Below the pieces are notes generated by a model, which had not been told where the DNA came from, ran no database searches, and was given only the letters and a program-made list of their open reading frames with translations. A stretch of DNA of 64,000 nucleotides from Coriaria nepalensis (taxonomy: Eukaryota; Streptophyta; Magnoliopsida; Cucurbitales; Coriariaceae). Position 1 is the stretch's first letter. Each line of letters begins with the position of its first letter. A program made the position numbers and the translations under genes. The stretch lies in NCBI GenBank assembly GCA_027186245.1, contig CP114490.1:7820501-7884500 (forward strand), in the 5' to 3' direction. Below are positions 53,045-64,000 of this stretch, one piece after another.

Positions 53045-53178
53045 ATTATTGTATACTCTAAGGAGTGTAGAACACTCCAACCAATGAGAACAAAGCACAT
53101 CAATATATTTTAATATTGAATACCGACATGACTTATTATGATTGGTTAGAGTATTCTACTATTGAAGTATAAAATAAT
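53045..53178. mobile_element. Small foldback MITE-like element
   Basis: The outer ends ATTATTGTATACT (53045) and AGTATAAAATAAT (53166) are inverted copies with one mismatch. Inner arms at 53067-53087 and 53139-53159 match inverted at 18 of 21 positions. The total is 134 bp. I could not identify a target duplication or superfamily. Confidence 0.5.
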
Positions 53179-53500
53179 TTCTCAGGACAAGAACGAATTG
53201 TATTTTATAAGAGGGGCTAAAAACTCTCCCACAGTTTGAAGGGAGCTAAAAACCTCATTGATTTTAATATGATAAAAAGACCTCTTATATTAATATATGC
53301 AAAAAACCCATATACCGTTAACCATTCCCTCTTCTCACTCTCTGTTCTTCCTCACGGATGAAGAAGGTTAAAATGAATCAGACAAATTTTAGGTCGACTC
53401 TGAAATGCATGACGCTACTGAAGCCGATGAATCTGAATCGGAGCGGATCCCAAGTTCAGAGGATTACTATCACCCACAAAATATTAAAAAGGAAAACTGA

Positions 53501-53570
53501 TTCGGTTTCCAGGATTTGAACCCGGATCTCTCGGGTGAGAGCCAAGTATCCTGACCAACTAGACAACGAA
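53501..53570 (-). tRNA. tRNA-Glu(CUC)-like sequence, probably a pseudogene
   Basis: Read on the minus strand, the sequence resembles plant tRNA-Glu with anticodon CTC (GGCTCTCACCCGAG in the anticodon arm, GGGTTCAAATCC in the T arm). The anticodon and T stems can form. Two to three bases are missing in the D-arm region compared with the usual sequence, and the acceptor stem has about two mismatches. A T-run follows within 15 bases. It is more likely a pseudogene or SINE-type relic than a functional tRNA gene. Confidence 0.5.
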
Positions 53571-53733
53571 TTTGGGCCGGACATTACGAAGTTTATATGG
53601 ACAACCTTCTAGACCGGCCCAAAATGTTGGTCTTAAGTCTCGACCCGGTCTCACGCCTCGACTCTTGAGGGTTAAAGATTTTATACAGGTTTTTTGGTAG
53701 TTTCCTTGTAATTTTCTTGGCCGCCAAACAGGG

Positions 53734-56700
53734 ATGGGAAAAAATAAGAGAAAGAAAGAGGTAGGCGAAGAGGGAGCTGCTGCCAGTGATCACTCCCCCT
53801 CCACTGTGTTCGTCTCTAACTTGCCCTACTCCTTCACTAACTCTCAGGTTCTTGCTCCTATCCTTCTCCGTTCGTTTCAAGAGAAAGTCGTTGAGCAAAT
53901 CAAACGCTGTGAAACTTCGTAATCATATACTCTGACACTTAATATTGGCTGCGCTTTTCTGTGTAAGAACGCAAGTGTACGCCCAGATGCAATTCTTTCT
54001 GCTGTATAAGAACAGTTTTAAGTTTTGAATTTTGGAGCTTCACTGTTCAACGTAGTGTTCGTGATTTTATCTATTTGATCATTATTTATATATTTTATTT
54101 ATTTATCAGCTTGAAGAAACGTTCAGCGATGTCGGTCCAGTCAGGCGGTGCTTCATGGTTACTGAAAAGGGTGAATAATTCTTTTTGAGTATTGGTTTCA
54201 CATAATAAAATACATCTTATTCGCTCAACTGAATGACTGGAAAATTGAAATTTCTGTATTTCTCTGAAATAAAGGAATTAAAAGTGGCTCTTACTTTTAC
54301 TTAGAAGAAAGGAAGCTTTTCTTCTAGTTGATATCATGCTTAATTGATTCAACTTGATAATAGCTTATAATACATTTCCCATCATTTCATCCTAACAGGA
54401 TCAACTAAGCACCGAGGTTTCAGTTTTGTGCAATTGTAAGTTGATCCTTATTCCCTTTCTTTCAATTGTTCTTCATCGCGTCTAGTCAGTTTTTCCAGTT
54501 AGCTGTTGGCTATTTTGCAAGCACAATATTATGGATCGATCGAATGCTTTAATGCTGCCTTTTAATATTTGTTGTTCGCTAGATCATGGAATCATGAGAT
54601 TCTAGTTTTTAGATTGTGTATCACAAAGAATTCCTTAAGTCATTTCCATTCTCACAGAAGTAATATGAAAAATGCCATTTTTCACACTGTGTGTTGTACT
54701 CAGAACTGAAATCTATCCGATTATACATCATACATTGTTGTTACATCACTGTTATATGCTAATATGGCTCATGCTGTTGAGAATAATAATTAACTATTGC
54801 TTTGAACTGAAAATTAGTTGCTGGGTTCGTATATGAGCTGTTTGACTTTTCAATATGATTCCGTGACGGGCCACATTTCACCCAAACATTGTGCCAAATG
54901 ATGATTATGTCAATCAACTTCATGTGTGTTTCCTTTGTCACATGAGCTCCCATTCTGGTTATACAAATTGTTTTTATTTAATCTTGGACGATGTTCTGAA
55001 TACTTTTTTTAGCATTTTATAAGAATGAAAAAGAATCAATCCTATATCCTGTACTGTATGTAAAGCTTAAATTTTCTTAACTCTAATTGTTATTACACAT
55101 GTTCTGCAGTGCTATTACTGAAGATGCAAATCGTGCAATTGAACTGAAGAATGGTTCATCAGTGGGCGGACGCAAAGTTGCTGTCAAACATGCAATGCAT
55201 CGAGCACCCCTACAGCAGCGCCGATCGAAGGAAAATCAAGGTTAATATGCTGTATTCTGATGTTGGACTTGCAAGTATTTCAACACATTTGTGTGATTAT
55301 GGGTTCAACTTAGACATGCTCGTGTATAAATAGGATCTCAAAATGTTTCTCCCCTAGTATTTTGAATATTTATTGGTCTTTTCCCCTAACTCAGATAGTA
55401 CTCTGAAGTCGAAGAGTGATGTAAGGGGTGACATCTCAAAGGCAGAGAAGATTGTTGCTTCAGACTTAGAGGAAAGAGGTTGCGAGTAATTCTATGATCA
55501 TATACCATGATTTTCCATCATTTAAGTTCATACTTTTCCATCTCATATTGAACTGTGTGTAAGTTGATTTAGGAAAGCACGTGGAGACTGGGAAAGGAGC
55601 CCTAGTTCCGAGTGACTCAGTAGATGGAGGTGGCTTAGCAAATCAAGGTTAATATATTTCATTTTGATATTGGACACTCAGTATTCAATATCCTAGGTGT
55701 GTCATTATTATTTGTTTAACCTAGAGACACTGTACTGCATTAGCAAATTCTCATACCTCCATTGACTCTTTTTTTTTTTTAAGTTTTACGAAGTGTTGTC
55801 TCAGCATCTCGGAATCAAACATCAACATGAACTGTGGGAGATCTCAATGGAAAAAAAGAAAAAAAAGAAAAAAAATAGGCGGGTCTGGACTAGGAAAAAA
55901 AAAAAAAAGATTCCTAATCATTCTAACTATCATCCCCCCTAATGTTTCAGGGAAGCCTGTAAAAGTTAGGAAAGCAGCACCAGGTCTGAGTGATTCGGCT
56001 GAGAAAGGTGGTCCAAAAAATCAAGTTATATTTATTGTAATTTGGTATTGGAATATATGTCTTCAGGACTTTGTTATTATGATCACTATGTGCTTTACTT
56101 AGAGATGTACACTAGTCCATTGCCAAAACCCCACTAATCTTGCGCCTAAATATAAACAAGTATCAGAAGAAAGAGGAAGCAAGACATTTTATTTTATATC
56201 AATGATTCTTTTTATATGATTCAGGGAAGTGGGTAGAACCAGGGAAAGCAACTCTAGCTCGGGTTGATTCAGCAAAGAAATCTGGTTCAGAAAAGCAAAG
56301 GTAATGGATCTTCACCCCATGCTGTGGCTCCAACACCACCCCTCTCCCCCAGCTATTTCTTGTGTTTATTAATAAGTTAACACTGGGCATATTGGTTATT
56401 GGTGACTTGTACTTAGAGAAATAAACCTTTCACTTTGAACATCAAGATTCATTATAACTCTCAGTTCAGAACAGTTCTTTATAATAAATATAGCTTCTAG
56501 AACTTGCGTTCTCATTTTTATTATTGTTTACTGTTTTGTATGTTATCAATTTTCATTCAACCTGGCATGTAATACTGCTATGGGAAAATTTTTTACTTGA
56601 CTTAAAATGTTCTCCGATCCATGAAGAATTAGGATTATTTCCCTTCTCCCCTCATACCTAAGACTATGGCTATATTTTCAAATATTTTTCCTTGCAATGA

Positions 56701-59700
56701 TTTGCACTGCTCTATGGAGATAATCCTATTTATTTTCTTCGGAGAAATTATCCGCTGAGTATCGTTTTGTTCTATGGTTTTGAAGGGTTGCTAGAACTGT
56801 TGTTTTTGGTGGTCTTCTCAATGCTGAAGTGGCAGAAGCTGTCCATAACAGAGCTAGGGAGATTGGTATTGTTTGTTCTGTAATGTATCCTCTTCCAAAA
56901 GAAGAATTGCGCCAGCATGGTAAGTGACTTGAAACCACCCCCACCCCCACCTCCCCCCCCCCCCCCCCCAAAAAAAAAAAAAGAAAACCACCTAAAATAT
57001 ATTTATATATATAAAGAACTATTATTTGTTCAGTGTTGCTTTTAATCGAGAACTCAATTGGATTGTTATTTTTGAGTTGATAGTGTACTCTGGGAGGAAG
57101 GTTGTTGATTGTTGCACAATGAATAGTCAAGTAACTGACTTTTGCTCTTTTCTAAAAACAGTCAAATGGGTTTCTATGGAATTCTAAAAACAGTCAAATG
57201 AGAACTCAATATAAGAGCATTCACATCAACTTCTTTATTGAATTCTTCAAATTTAACTTAATTTTAGCTAATATGACACTGATAACCCCTCATTAGGTTC
57301 TGTATTATATTTTTTAGATTAATTAAATGCTATTATTTGTATCATTATTTATTATTATTTTAATAAAAGAGTTAAGATGAGAGAGAAAGTAATAATTTTT
57401 TAGTAATATAGGACATAAACCGACTCTTCAAATTTGAAGAATCAGTTTAGCAAAGTTAAATTAAAAGTTAAAAGTAGCTAATCTGATGTGGAGCCATTTT
57501 TCACAAAATTTGTTCATATTCTTTAAAATTTAGCTAATATAAGGTAGCCTAATGTGAGTGCTCTAAGAATCACTCTATATGATGAGTACAATTGGCATGA
57601 GCAACAGAATGCAACTTTTCTTCGTAGTGGTCTTTCTAGGGAATAATAACCTATTTTGCATTTGCTTACAAGTATGTAGAGATGTGTCATGATTACAAAG
57701 ATTATTTTTACAATAACAGGAAATAACTTCAGCTACACTATTTACCACTTATGTTAGTGAAATTTGAGTGCACTTCAGAATATACGACCGACACTACAGT
57801 GAAACCTCGATAATTTAATTTCCGATAAATTAAATAACCTTACTTAAATAATATTTTCAGCCACTCCTAACTTTGAAATAACATTCTAAAATATCGATTA
57901 ATTAATATTCACTAAGTTAATAAATTTTTCTTGTTCCCAAGACTATAAATTTGCTGAGGATTTATTACATATCTATTAAATTAGCTAATATTAAATGATT
58001 GATGTTATTTTAGCACGTTATTTCAAAGTTGGGACCTGTCATAAATATTATTTAAGCAATATTTACTAATTTTATTGGGTATTAAATTATCAAGGTTTTA
58101 CTGTATTTGCATATACAGTCTATTCTCATTCATTCTTTCTTCCTTTACTCTCTCTGGCGTACAAACACATCCATCAATTGTTGATTACATGTAAATATAA
58201 AAGCAGCAAAGATAGTTGTTTTGATATAGGTTTCATACCAAACACATTTGGAATTTGTATTGGAATTTGTATTAAGGTTACCTTTGCTCCGGTTAGAACA
58301 ACACATAGATTAATTCATACCATGATTTTTCAGGTCTTATGCAAGATGGGTGCAGAATGGACGCTTCAGCTGTACTTTTTACAAGTGTGAAATCCGCTTG
58401 TGCTGCTGTTGCAATGCTACACCAGAAAGAGGTTAAAGAGGGAACTGTGTGGGCCCGTCAACTTGGTGGAGAGGTATAAATATGTAGATTACTAGAGCCG
58501 TACAGTATGTCGAGTTGATTTTTCATAGTCAAAACTTCAGTTTTATAGTTTCTCCCCACTACTGAATTTCCCACGGTTCACTTTTCCAGTGAGAAACTGT
58601 GTAAACTTAGGCAATGCCTGTGTCATATTTACTCTATTCTAGTCTATTAAAATTCCCTTCGCCTTTAGCTGAGCCCTCTGACACTTTCTGTAAACAAAAT
58701 TATTTTTTGTTTGCCTTCATTAATAAAGCATTATTAGGGCGATGCTGTCTCTAGTGTATACTTTATAGATTGTGAGAGAACCCACAGGATTTTCACTCCC
58801 GTTTTGCTTTGCATTTCATCTTGACAGGTTTAATTGGTCCATCTTTTTGTTTGAGTTTTTGCGTTTGACTTACTAATAGCTATTATTACCTTAAGAATAA
58901 TCAAAGAGAGATACTATTGATATTTAAATATTGCTCCAGTGCATAGAATATTATGAAAATTGTAATCTGAGAGTTTTGTTTCCTTTTATTGCTAATGCTC
59001 ATCAATTATGTAACTATTGCATTGTTTCCATGTCTGTTTATGTAAGGGTTGAGAAAATCTAAATACTTGTCTTATGTTCGTTCTCCAGGGATCTAAAACT
59101 CAGAAATGGAAACTTATTGTTAGAAATCTTCCTTTCAAGGTTTTTCCTAATCTTTCAGCACTTTTTGTGTTTTCATCTCAGAGGATCTTGGCTAAAGCAA
59201 TTTTTTCGAAATGTTGATGCAGGCCAAAGAGAATGAGATAAAGGAAATGTTTTCATCTACCGGGTTTGTCTGGGACGTGTTCATTCCCCATAAGTCTGAG
59301 GAGGGGTATATTCGTGTAATTCATAATTGGCCAACTGTGTTGCATATCGGTAATATTAATAATATTAGAATTTCTTTTCTCAGATTATCAAAGGGATTTG
59401 CATTTGTCAAATTTACATGCAAACAAGATGCAGACAATGTATGATATTAGACCTTACTCTTCTTTCATGAGTATGAAGGTTTAGGTTATGTTCCATTTAT
59501 GCTTACATTCTCACTTTTTTTCCAGGTGATCAAGAAGTTTAATGGGCAAAAGTTCGGTAAAAGACCAATAGCAGTGGACTGGGCAATTCCAAAGAAAGTA
59601 TATAGCAGTGGTGCTAGTGGCTCTCTTGCCCCAGGAGAAGGTAATTCTTGGTGTTCTACATTAATATTGCGTCGTAGGTTTGTTATCTGTTTGTTGTGTT

Positions 59701-62471
59701 TTCGTTGGCTGTATTTATTATGTACTTAACTTGAAGGCTTACTATTCTATGTTAGCATTTAATAATAGATATATATATATTAAGGCGAGTCTGCCTGGTT
59801 TCTTTAAAGTACCAACATTAGAATTCAATAACTTTATACTCTATACGTTATAAAACACAAGTACTGGGATTTCACAGGGCAAGGAAATGAAAGCGAAGAG
59901 GATGGTAACAGCAGTAGTGTTGATAGTGCTTCAGATGATGATTCCGTTGTAGACGACGAAGGCCTGCCTACAACAGCGGCTGATTTTGACGAGGAAGCTG
60001 ACATAGCAAGAAAAGTCCTAAAAAACTTGATAGCATCTTCTGAAAAAGAAACCCTACCTTCTCTCAATGATGGTCCCATGTCATTCAAGAATAATGAGGA
60101 GCTAGAGGTTCCCAAAACTGTTGACTTACCAGTTAACTTTTTTGATGCGTCAGCGACAGTTAATACTGGACAATCAGATGAAAATACCAAAAATCTAAAA
60201 CGGACGGATGATGAAGATAGTTTACAGAGGACAATTTTCATAAGCAATATTCCTTTTGAATTTGACAATGAAGAACTAAAGCAAAGATTTTCTGGGTTTG
60301 GTGAAGTTTTATCCTTTGTCCCTGTACTTCATCCTGTGACCAAGTATTGATACTACTTCCTCTGAATATGCTTATATACTTTTCTCATTCTTTTTAACAA
60401 AATCATCATGTGATCTCCTTGTGGCAGGCGACTTAAGGGAACCGGTTTTCTAAAGTTTAAAACAATAGATGCTGCTACTTCAGCTGTTTCAGCTGCAAAT
60501 ACTGAATCTGGTTTGGGAATTTTTCTGAAAGGTCGGCAGCTGACAGTATTGAAGGCTTTGGATAAGAAATCAGCTCATAATAAGGAATTGGAGACGTCCA
60601 AAAATGAAAATCAGGATCATCGCAATCTTAACCTAGCAAAGGTTGGTTTCTAAGGCCCCTCTCCATGTATGGGAAAAAGAAAAGATATTACCCTCTTTTT
60701 TCTTTGACTGAGATTATGAGATCCCATTGTTCTGTTTTCCTTATTACTTGATGGGATTCTACCTATTCTTTTCTTTATTTTGTTCTGTGTTTCCATTCCC
60801 CCCCCTATTTTAGCAGATGACTCGTCTTTAAGATAGTTGATGTTTTCTGTTTGCCACCTGTTAATAGGAAGGTCTGATAGTTGAGGGGACCCCAGCTGCT
60901 GAAGGAGTTTCAGCTAGTGATATGTTGAAACGCCAAACGTAAGTATTTCCATGTTGTGATGGGTTAGGATTCTTTCTTTATTTATACAATGTATGCATTT
61001 GCTTTATTTAAATATTTGTCTATTAATTTTCTTTGTTGGGGGCTGGGGGAGGGAGGAGAAGGAAGATACCAGAAATTCATATTCATTACTCAGAAGGAAT
61101 AAGAACTAGTTGTTTTTGTCTCTTTCTTGTATATGTATCTACTTGCTGATGACACCGTACTGATCATGCTATTTCTCTAAAAAATTTCTTGAAATGAAGA
61201 TTTTTGAAGCAGCGCTTTAAATCTGTTACTGTTCTTGACATAATTTAATGCCTTTTATACACCAATAGGCTTGAGAGGTCGAAGATGACTAAGCTACAAT
61301 CTCCAAATTTTCATGTTTCGAGGACTAGGCTTGTTATATACAATTTACCAAAATCAATGAATGAGAAGGCACTCAAAAAGCTTTTAATTGAAGCAGTTAT
61401 CTCACGAGCTTCCAAGCAAAAGCCTGTCATTCGGCAGGTTAGCTTCAATATGGGTTAAAATTACTTGTATGCATGTTGTATACCATGTTATTTCCCCTTA
61501 TCCTTCAATTTGTGTTATGCAGATAAAGTTGTTGAATAATATGAGGAATAGTAAGATCACAACAAAGAACCACTCACGTGGAGTTGCTTTCATTGAGTTT
61601 TCCGAACACCAGCATGCGCTTGTCGCCCTGAGAGTTCTCAACAATAATCCTGGTAACCTAACTTGTTAATAATAGATTGTATGTCAATGCTACTCACTAT
61701 AATAAAATTTCAGTTAGGGTTGGTATAATTAGTCCCTACTCAAGTGCATCCTTAGTGATGTAGAGTGGAAATATTATGGACTTGATTTTCTGGTTATTTG
61801 CAGAAACTTTTGGTCCTGAGCATCGTCCAATTGTGGAGTTTGCTGTTGATAATGTCCAAACATTGAAAATACGGAAATCTAAGCTTCAAGCTCAGCAGCA
61901 GAATAATGATAATGACAATAAAGATGAGCAGCAAAATTTCGAGGCGCATAAAAAAGATATCAAATCTACTAAGAAAGAGAATTTGAGAAAACGGAAACCC
62001 GTTGGTGATCATGATAAGCCATTTAAGGATCCCATACCAAATAAAGATCGAGCAGAAACCCATAAGGAATCCAGAGGATTTGCCAAAGAACGAATGGCCG
62101 TTAAGAAGCAGAAAACAAACCCAGGAAAAGAGTTTTCTCGGCAAGGAAAATCAGTGGGCCCCACAGAGAAGAAGCCTGTTCACAATCCTCGAGATAATGA
62201 GATCAATGGTAGCAGATCACTTCGAGGGTCTTCTGACAAATATGATACACAACATGAAAAGAGAAAGTTTCAAGACAGATCAGTAAGTCATGAGAATACA
62301 GAAGAAAATGCAAAGAGAAAAAGGTCGAAAAAGAACAAGGATCCAATTGGGCGAGATTCAGTCGACAAACTTGACATGTTAATCGAACAATACCGATCCA
62401 AGTTTTCGAATCTGAGTTCTGATGGAGAAAAGAAGAGTGTTAGACAGGTTAGGAAATGGTACCAATCATAA
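53734..62471 (+). CDS. RBM28/Nop4-like RNA-binding protein
   Basis: This gene encodes a nucleolar-type protein with five RRM-like domains, resembling yeast Nop4 and human RBM28, which act in 60S ribosome and rRNA processing. Exons: 53734-53847, 54110-54170, 54399-54435, 55110-55240, 55395-55478, 55573-55647, 55951-56007, 56225-56300, 56786-56919, 58334-58473, 59089-59139, 59223-59305, 59384-59438, 59526-59640, 59878-60343, 60428-60641, 60868-60938, 61269-61437, 61523-61652 and 61804-62471. This gives about 976 residues; a relative I recall from Arabidopsis has about 1000. RRM cores include [10 protein letters not shown] with [18 protein letters not shown] with [20 protein letters not shown] with GTGFLKF, and [11 protein letters not shown] with [12 protein letters not shown]2 (RTVVFGGLL) is less typical. 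The C-terminus is lysine-rich. Exons 6-8 are a tandem cassette, and the end of exon 7 is uncertain. Confidence 0.88.
55573..56300 (+). repeat. Tandemly duplicated exon cassette in the Nop4-like gene
   Basis: Exons 6, 7 and 8 encode related segments of ~25 residues: [32 protein letters not shown] and [16 protein letters not shown]. Exons 6 and 7 both start and end in phase 1, so each can be repeated without breaking the frame. The intron starts after exons 4 and 6 and around the original exon 7 end are also alike (CAAGGTTAATAT, CAAGGTTAATAT and CAAGTTATAT). Exon-intron units were therefore copied together. Confidence 0.75.
56953..56982. repeat. Poly-C/poly-A tract in intron 9 of the Nop4-like gene
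   Basis: About 17 C are followed by about 13 A, near the donor of exon 9. The run is error-prone in sequencing and may vary in length. Confidence 0.75.
57215..57563. mobile_element. PIF/Harbinger-type MITE in intron 9
   Basis: Ends read GAGCATTCACAT and, inverted, GAGCACTCACAT (11 of 12 match). The element is flanked by TAA on both sides (57212-57214 and 57564-57566), the 3-base target of PIF/Harbinger transposons. It is 349 bp, AT-rich and non-coding, and belongs to the Tourist-like class by these marks. Confidence 0.7.
57797..58103. mobile_element. Emigrant/pogo-like MITE in intron 9
   Basis: The left end CAGTGAAACCTCGATAA and the inverted right end CAGTAAAACCTTGATAA match at 15 of 17 bases, and the match runs ~23 bases. 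TA dinucleotides flank it (57795-57796 and 58104-58105), as for Tc1/mariner-pogo elements. These ends resemble those of the plant MITE Emigrant. It is 307 bp and non-coding. Confidence 0.75.
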
Positions 62472-63568
62472 ATAAGAACCCAATTAGCAAATTTGCTCTT
62501 TTCATTTCAGCTGGTTCATTTTTCTTGTCTTTCCATTTTATGTTGAGATGTGTTGTTATTTGTCGGTATAGACTCTTTTTGGTTTTATGTATTTTAGTAC
62601 TGTACACTGAATTGGGGATGAAAAAAGAACCCAATTAGCAAATTTTGGCAATAGAAAAACTTTGAATATGCAATTTAAATTAAATTATGTTGCTCTGTCG
62701 TGTAAAAGTTGATATAGTTTTTGAGATAAAGAGTCGACCAATTAGTTAGAAATAAGAAACAAAATCTCATTACGAGCTATTATTTTAGTTTGACTTTTCC
62801 AATACAAGTTGAGACAGGGTTGTGTAACTGGGTGGGGGAGGTGGAACCACGGGAATGTGCGCCTTCCTGCGCCTCGCGATAAATATCAATCGTCCGATTT
62901 CATTAAATTAAATCGGATGAAATCGGACAGTTCAGATTTAAGGGGTTCATAAAATTATTATTTTTAGAATATTAGGGTACTTTCTGTAATAACTAAAACA
63001 TTAGGATGTTTTGTATAATTAAATCATTCTAATGGCCGACTCTCTTCTTTTTATCTCTCCCTCTACGCGTTTCTTGCAGTGTGACAAGGGATCTTGCTGC
63101 CATTGGAGAGCATATTCTATTTTCTTCTCCTTTCCTCAATTCGCTCAATTATGGCTTCATGCCCTAATTAATCTCTTCTTATTTCCTCAATATGTGATCA
63201 ATTATGGCATATCTCGAGTGCATTCATCTGTTCGTGGAGATTCTGGATCACTTCTTTTAGCAACGTGTGCGAGCTCCATTTGATTTTTAACTTTTACAAG
63301 GTCGGTCACAATCTTCGGCTTTTCTTCTCGTTTCCATGCTTGGAATTCAACGTAGCAATACTTGAAATAGTCGGAGTTTTTTGTTTTTGAGCTAGTGTTT
63401 TTTAGTGATTAAGTAGGTTCAAACCCTGTGATTTAAACCTTCCTGAGCTTGTATGGTAAAATGAATTTGCACACTAATCAAATTTCACATGTTTTTGTTG
63501 GAAATAGAAGGTGGCTTTGCCTTTTAACTTGTGTCACTGTCATAGCTCTTACTGGTTCTTCATTTCAG
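62472..63568. other. 3' flank of the Nop4-like gene and spacer
   Basis: The first ~200 bases are probably the 3' UTR of the Nop4-like gene. A 12-base inverted repeat (GTCCGATTTCAT at 62892 and ATGAAATCGGAC at 62917) lies within a short palindromic region. An open frame at 63032-63283 has no recognised family. No other gene is supported. Confidence 0.4.
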
Positions 63569-63823
63569 TGCTTTTGATGAAGGTAAATCTGATACTTGAT
63601 GAAATCATTCTTGCTGGAGAGCTTCAAGAAACAGGCAAGAAGGTATCCGCATAATCATTGTGCCTTCATCATTGGCTTCTTTTTTCACTTGATCTTGCAT
63701 TAGTTTATATGCTAGTCACATTCAATGGTGGAAGTCAGTTCCCAAGCTTTTTTTTTTTTTTTTTTCCAAAAATTTACAGGCTATATCATAGAGAGAATGG
63801 GGGAACTGGAAAAGCTGGAGTGA
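63569..63823 (+). pseudogene. Fragment of AP-2 sigma subunit-like gene
   Basis: Two exon-like pieces encode the C-terminus of a small adaptor-complex sigma subunit. The first (63569-63642) reads VNLILDEIILAGELQETGKK and ends in a GT donor. The second (63780-63823) follows an AG acceptor and contains ERMGELEKLE before a stop. Normal AP-2 sigma ends with that same motif, but here a small indel shifts frame at the start of the second piece and brings in an early stop (AIS, then TAG). The earlier exons are not present upstream in this window. The piece keeps an intron, so it arose by DNA duplication, not by retroposition. Confidence 0.6.
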
Positions 63824-64000
63824 GACTTCCTTCAAGATACAGTCGAGTTGTGCATTTGTATTCATTTTTGTTGTTTGTATTACTTCAATTGATTACCCTT
63901 TTATCGATTGGTCATTACATTATCGAACACAATCACGTTCCCGATTAAGCGTCTCTCGTTTTACTGTTTGTTCATCGTTGTTTGGACTTTGAAGTTTGAT
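63824..64000. other. Window right edge, no gene seen
   Basis: No supported feature is visible in the last ~175 bases. Confidence 0.4.

Noticed and set aside
63032..63283. 83-codon frame near the right edge as a gene
   Set aside because: No family motif, no convincing leader and no splice context. It is not linked in frame with the AP-2 sigma-like exons.

Overview
The window is nuclear DNA of a flowering plant, most likely a eudicot. It is AT-rich and has many short GT-AG introns. Its proteins align best with what I recall of Arabidopsis families, and the gaps hold degenerate Ty1/copia, Ty3/gypsy, LINE and hAT sequences plus small foldback elements. I could not run a search, so the species is not identified and all exon borders were read by eye from splice sites, reading phase and family conservation.

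Six genes look intact. They are alpha-COP, the large COPI coat subunit (+, 1827-6496, 3 coding exons); an acidic protein of unknown function (-, 17143-17958, one exon); the vacuolar H+-ATPase subunit a of the VHA-a2/a3 type (+, 20159-29473, 18 exons); an RD19-type cysteine protease (-, 33926-36070, 4 exons); a WDR13-like WD40 protein (+, 42198-48958, 12 exons); and an RBM28/Nop4-like nucleolar protein with several RRMs (+, 53734-62471, about 20 exons). For five of these the reconstructed exons join in phase throughout and give a protein of the usual family length. The Nop4-like gene has one uncertain exon end.

The stretches between genes are accessory DNA. From left to right they hold: a copia reverse transcriptase scrap at the window edge; an array of about seven 170-200 bp units (7.44-8.88 kb); a decayed 5 kb copia element whose 3' LTR abuts an opposite-strand LINE relic (9.9-15.95 kb); an inverted copy of the alpha-COP 3' flank (18.4-19.0 kb); two short-unit arrays (31.3-32.3 kb); a patchwork of hAT, gypsy and two copia relics (36.8-41.3 kb); and a non-autonomous hAT element with a perfect 8-bp target duplication (49.5-50.3 kb). 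After these come a LINE tail, a hAT 5' end, a perfect 23-bp hairpin and a degenerate tRNA-Glu-like sequence. The right edge holds two decayed exons resembling the C-terminus of AP-2 sigma.

Nothing suggests that the genes act as one system. Alpha-COP, the vacuolar proton pump and the probably vacuolar protease share the endomembrane system, but in a plant genome that is unremarkable. I found no clear new biological system. The most informative points are the tandemly duplicated exon cassette in the Nop4-like gene, the inverted copy of the alpha-COP 3' flank, and several mobile elements whose ends and target duplications can be read directly.
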